Part shown: positions 6,041-8,771 of the stretch, in pieces
Position numbering within the stretch: position 1 is the stretch's first letter
Layout of the letters: every line of letters begins with the position of its first letter
Source of the DNA: an uncultured Saprospiraceae bacterium
GTDB taxonomy: Bacteria; Bacteroidota; Bacteroidia; Chitinophagales; Saprospiraceae
Length of the DNA: 8,771 nucleotides
NCBI GenBank assembly: GCA_905479665.1
Contig: CAJQNM010000100.1
Coordinates: 1-8,771 of the forward strand
Direction of reading: 5' to 3'
Position numbers and translations under genes: made by a program
The notes under the pieces: generated by a model
Told to the model about the DNA's origin: nothing
What the model saw: only the letters and a program-made list of their open reading frames with translations
Database searches by the model: none

Positions 6041-7180
6041 TCACTTAAGTGCGTTAAGCAAGTCTGCACAGAGATCATCTACATGCTCAATGCCGATACT
6101 CAGCCTAATCAAGGAATCAGAGATCCCTGCTTTGGCACGCTTGGCTTTGGGAATGGACGCATGTGTCATACTGGCCGGATGACCAATCAGAGATTCAACG
6201 CCTCCCAGAGACTCGGCAAGGCTAAACAGTCGCGTTTTTTTCAGGATTTTATTGGCAGCCCGCTTGTTGTCTTCCTTCAAAGTAAAAGACACCATGGCTC
6301 CATACTGCTCCATCTGTTTTGTCGCGAGTGTATGCCCTTCACTCGACTCCAGTCCGGGATAGAACACCTCAGCTATCTTTTTGTGCTTATTGAGTAGATC
6401 AGCAATGCGATGCGCATTCTTACAGGCACGATCCATTCGTACGGCAAGTGTTTTTATCCCTCGTAGGGCAAGGAAACAATCCATGGGGCCCGGTACCGCT
6501 CCAGATGCATTCTGAATAAACCGCAGTCGCTCCTCGAGTTCAGGATCCCGACAGATCAGGGCGCCCATGATTACGTCAGAGTGGCCAGCGATGTATTTGG
6601 TTGCTGAGTGCATCACCAAATCCGCACCTAGCTCCAATGGTCTTTGTAAATGCGGACTGGCAAATGTGTTGTCAACGCAGACGATTGCATTGCTGTTTTT
6701 GACCGCTTGACAGATTTGTTTGATGTCCAAAATCTTCAACATGGGATTGGTGGGCGTCTCAAACCATACAATTCGAGTGCGCTCATTGATGGTATCACGC
6801 AATAGTTGACGATCCCTTAGGTCGATAAAATGAGCCTTGATTCCATATTGCTCATACTGCTTGACAATAAGGCGATACGAACCTCCGTACACATCGGTCG
6901 TAGAGATAATTTCATCTCCGGGAGAAAGCAATTTCAACACCGCATCCATGGCCGCCATGCCTGAGGCAAATGCCAATCCATGGTTTCCTCCTTCCAGGGT
7001 TGCCAGACTCTCTTCCAGTGCCGTCCGCGTAGGGTTTTGGGTACGACCATACTCATACCCTTTATGCCTACCTGGTGCGTCCTGGACGTACGTGGAGGTT
7101 TGGTAGATCGGTGTCATTATAGCACCGGTAGTGGGATCTGGCTCCACACCAGCATGGATTACCTTTGTTTCAAACTTCAT
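6041..7180 (-). CDS. Cys/Met metabolism PLP enzyme: cystathionine gamma-synthase or gamma-lyase
   Basis: This 379-residue protein has the usual full length for the trans-sulfuration family (fold type I PLP enzymes). Visible landmarks are KVIHAGVEPDPTTGAIMTPI (6-25), YEYGRTQNPTR (42-52, phosphate-binding Tyr/Arg from the neighbouring subunit), FASGMAAMDA (71-80), DVYGGSY (96-102, Tyr98 stacking on PLP), FETPTNP (140-146), VDNTFASP (169-176, Asp170 to the pyridine nitrogen), HSATKYIAGHSD (191-202, Lys195 as Schiff-base lysine), LAESLGGVESLIGHPASMTH (321-340) and SLIRLSIGIE (356-365, Arg359 for the substrate carboxylate). Family members either join O-acyl-homoserine with cysteine (synthase, metB) or cleave cystathionine to cysteine (lyase). 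The sequence does not separate these, so no symbol is given. It is probably cytosolic and tetrameric. It follows the transketolase gene by 6 nt and has a credible ribosome-binding site. Confidence 0.93.
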   Translation of the reverse strand: MKFETKVIHAGVEPDPTTGAIMTPIYQTSTYVQDAPGRHKGYEYGRTQNPTRTALEESLATLEGGNHGLAFASGMAAMDAVLKLLSPGDEIISTTDVYGGSYRLIVKQYEQYGIKAHFIDLRDRQLLRDTINERTRIVWFETPTNPMLKILDIKQICQAVKNSNAIVCVDNTFASPHLQRPLELGADLVMHSATKYIAGHSDVIMGALICRDPELEERLRFIQNASGAVPGPMDCFLALRGIKTLAVRMDRACKNAHRIADLLNKHKKIAEVFYPGLESSEGHTLATKQMEQYGAMVSFTLKEDNKRAANKILKKTRLFSLAESLGGVESLIGHPASMTHASIPKAKRAKAGISDSLIRLSIGIEHVDDLCADLLNALK

Positions 7181-7186
7181 GTTGCT

Positions 7187-8149
7187 TTATTTCCTTTGCA
7201 GTACCTGTTGCACAGCTTTGACTACATCGCCTGTACCAATTCCGTACCGATCCATCAGCTCATCAGGTTTACCACTTTGTCCAAAGGTATCGGCGACAGC
7301 AACCATCTCCATCGGAACGGGAGACTGCTGAGCAAGCAGCTGTGCAACACTACCGCCCAGTCCACCCAGACGTTGATGTTCCTCGGCTGTGACGCAGCAC
7401 TTCGTTTTAGCGACAGATTCAAGAATCAGCTCGTCATCTAGCGGCTTAATGGTGTGAATATTTATCAGCTCACAACTGATGCCTTGTTCTTCGAGCGATG
7501 CTACAGCTTCCATGGCTTTGTAAACCAGATGTCCAGTGGCCAGAATCGTGACATCGCTTCCTTCATTCATCAGCAAGCCCTTACCTATTTCAAATTTCTG
7601 GTCTTCGGGGATGAAGATCGGCCATCCGGGTCTGCCAAAGCGCAGATACACAGGTCCGTAGTGCTCTGCGATCGCTATGGTCGCCGCCTTGGTTTGATTG
7701 TAGTCGCATGGGTTTATGACCGTCATGCCCGGGAGCATCTTCATCAAGCCGATGTCCTCCAGAATCTGGTGTGTTGCACCATCTTCACCCAAGGTAATGC
7801 CGGCATGTGAAGCACAGATCTTGACGTTCTTCTCACTGTAGGCAATAGATTGACGGATCTGATCATACACTCTTCCGGTGGCAAAATTGGCAAATGTGCT
7901 GGCGAAGGGGATTTTTCCTGCTGTCGCTAGACCGGCAGATATACCCATCATATTTGCTTCGGCTATACCCACCTGAAAGAAACGCTGTGGGTAGTGCTGA
8001 ATGAATTCTTGAATTTTTAACGAACCCACTAAATCTGCACAGAGTGCAACAATGCGCTCATCTTGCTGGGCGGCGGCAAAGAGGCCGTCTCCAAATCCAT
8101 TGCGGGTGGCCTTCTTGCCAGTTATGGGAAAATTTGCTAGTGTAGTCAC
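7187..8149 (-). CDS. Transketolase C-terminal subunit (split transketolase)
   Basis: This 320-residue protein carries the pyrimidine-binding and C-terminal domains of transketolase, the thiamine-diphosphate enzyme moving two-carbon ketol units in the non-oxidative pentose phosphate pathway. FQVGIAEANMMGISAGLA (58-75) holds Glu64, the glutamate that activates the cofactor pyrimidine. FASTFANFATGRVYDQIR (82-99), CASHAGITLGEDGATHQ (112-128) with substrate-binding histidines, and LPGMTVINPCDYNQ (139-152) follow. The C-terminal domain begins near residue 185 and includes VTILATGHLVYKAME (200-214), INIHTIKPLDDE (229-240) and VTAEEHQRLGGLGG (253-266). The length matches the usual free-standing C-subunit of Bacteroidota. 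The start is GTG at 8149, 3 nt after the stop of the N-subunit gene; no Shine-Dalgarno sequence is visible, so coupling to the upstream gene is likely. It must pair with the N-subunit to form an active site. This is probably the housekeeping enzyme. Confidence 0.94.
   Translation of the reverse strand: MTTLANFPITGKKATRNGFGDGLFAAAQQDERIVALCADLVGSLKIQEFIQHYPQRFFQVGIAEANMMGISAGLATAGKIPFASTFANFATGRVYDQIRQSIAYSEKNVKICASHAGITLGEDGATHQILEDIGLMKMLPGMTVINPCDYNQTKAATIAIAEHYGPVYLRFGRPGWPIFIPEDQKFEIGKGLLMNEGSDVTILATGHLVYKAMEAVASLEEQGISCELINIHTIKPLDDELILESVAKTKCCVTAEEHQRLGGLGGSVAQLLAQQSPVPMEMVAVADTFGQSGKPDELMDRYGIGTGDVVKAVQQVLQRK
7191..7197 (-). promoter_or_regulatory. Ribosome-binding site of the PLP enzyme gene
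   Basis: On the - strand AAAGGAA lies 10 nt before the ATG at 7180, inside the last codons of the transketolase C-subunit gene (Arg319-Lys320, just before its TAA). It is the only convincing Shine-Dalgarno-like site in the window. It supports the chosen start and coupling to the upstream gene. Confidence 0.55.
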
Positions 8150-8152
8150 GGG

Positions 8153-8771
8153 CTAGTGTGGTGATTGATAAGTGGGATCATATACATAGTCTCCCAAGGT
8201 TTCTTCCAGTTGGGCCAGGGCTTCTTGGGTTTGTTCGGCATTCGGGGCAATACCATGCCACTTATGACTGCCCATCATAAAGTCGACTCCATAGCCCATC
8301 TCTGTCTTCATGATAATGACAATGGGCTTTCCATTGCCTAATTGTGCTTTGGCCTGCTGTAGCGTATCTACAACATCCAGCATCACATTGCCATCCATCT
8401 CCAAAACGATCCAACCAAAAGACCTCCATTTAGCGGAAAGATCTCCGAGACTCATCACTTCTTCGTTTGGTCCATCTATCTGCTGGCCGTTTCGATCTAC
8501 CACTGCGATAAGATTATCAACCTTGTGGTGCGGCGCGCACATGGCAGCTTCCCAGACTTGACCTTCTTGTAGTTCTCCATCGCCCATGAGGACGAAGACG
8601 GTTTTTTCATCATGGTTTAGCTTCTTGGCCAAACCCATGCCGATAGCAACCGACAATCCTTGACCCAAAGATCCAGAAGCGACTCGCACACCAGGCAGGC
8701 CTTCGGCGGTAGCCGGATGTCCTTGCAATCGAGAATCTAATCTCCGAAAAGTTGCTAGTTCTGCTGGATCG
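8153..8771 (-). CDS. Transketolase N-terminal subunit, 5' end missing (runs off the window)
   Basis: The open frame continues to the window edge. It gives 205 codons plus stop, starting DPAELATFRRLDSRLQGHPA, which matches the interior of transketolase. Full-length N-subunits are usually about 270-285 residues, so roughly 70 N-terminal residues lie outside. Landmarks are SRLQGHPA, GSLGQGLSVAIGMGLA, and the thiamine-diphosphate motif GDGELQEGQVWEAAM followed by NLIAVVDRNGQQIDG, where GDG...D-x-N binds Mg2+ and diphosphate. MGYGVDFMMGSHKWHG near the C-terminus also fits the family. It supplies the diphosphate-binding half of transketolase and works with the C-subunit encoded 3 nt downstream. The TTG at 8728 that could look like a start is internal, since conserved sequence continues upstream of it. 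Confidence 0.95.
   Translation of the reverse strand, partial: DPAELATFRRLDSRLQGHPATAEGLPGVRVASGSLGQGLSVAIGMGLAKKLNHDEKTVFVLMGDGELQEGQVWEAAMCAPHHKVDNLIAVVDRNGQQIDGPNEEVMSLGDLSAKWRSFGWIVLEMDGNVMLDVVDTLQQAKAQLGNGKPIVIIMKTEMGYGVDFMMGSHKWHGIAPNAEQTQEALAQLEETLGDYVYDPTYQSPH

Noticed and set aside
6980..7441. A + strand open frame of 153 codons across the PLP enzyme/transketolase junction.
   Set aside because: Both opposite-strand genes are full-length, well-conserved enzymes. The frame has low-complexity Cys/Leu/Ser-rich content and no motif.
8150..8152. Possible thiamine or SAM riboswitch for the thiamine-diphosphate, PLP or methyltransferase genes.
   Set aside because: The gaps before these genes are only 3 to 34 nt, so there is no room for an aptamer. 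Any leader would be upstream of the transketolase N-subunit, outside the window.
8153..8728. Treating the transketolase N-subunit as a complete 191-residue gene starting at TTG 8728.
   Set aside because: Conserved transketolase sequence (FRRLDSR) continues in frame upstream to the window edge, so the gene is cut by the window rather than short.

Overview
The window looks like an ordinary chromosomal stretch of a Bacteroidota bacterium, probably Flavobacteriia, Cytophagia or a relative. Three things point that way. The transketolase is split into two subunits, as is usual there. Start sites mostly lack Shine-Dalgarno sequences, and three genes appear to start at GTG or TTG. A small secreted beta-rich protein of the DUF2490 type is present. 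No tRNA, rRNA, CRISPR array, insertion sequence, phage gene or defence gene was found. Coding density is near total, and no gene-free gap exceeds about 50 bases.

Layout. At the left end, on the + strand, the last 14 codons of a gene (possibly a formylglycine-generating-enzyme/SUMF1-type protein) run directly into a 226-residue predicted outer-membrane barrel protein. Everything else lies on the - strand as one tight co-directional run, read from right to left. It holds the transketolase N-terminal subunit (its 5' end is beyond the window), the transketolase C-terminal subunit, a cystathionine gamma-synthase/lyase family PLP enzyme, two family 2 glycosyltransferases, a SAM-dependent methyltransferase, a large GT-C (PMT/ArnT-like) membrane glycosyltransferase with a C-terminal TPR domain, and a second SAM-dependent methyltransferase. 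Gaps along the run are 3, 6, 29, 51, -4, 3 and 34 nt. The run therefore probably forms one operon, or two operons with an internal promoter.

Function. The right half is central metabolism: the non-oxidative pentose phosphate pathway and sulfur amino acid metabolism. The left half looks like a surface or periplasmic glycosylation module. One GT2 resembles ALG5/dolichyl-phosphate glucosyltransferase and the other belongs to the DPM/DPG-synthase-like group. Enzymes of this kind load a sugar onto a polyprenyl phosphate, and a GT-C enzyme then uses that donor on the periplasmic face. The methyltransferases may modify the glycan or lipid. The acceptor is not visible here.

The last gene of the run converges on the barrel-protein gene, and the two overlap by 21 bp at their 3' ends. 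These two genes are also visibly more AT-rich than the rest. The most distinctive points are the GT-C/TPR fusion with its compact glycosylation cassette, the overlapping convergent ends, and a 16-codon mini-ORF that exactly bridges the two GT2 genes.
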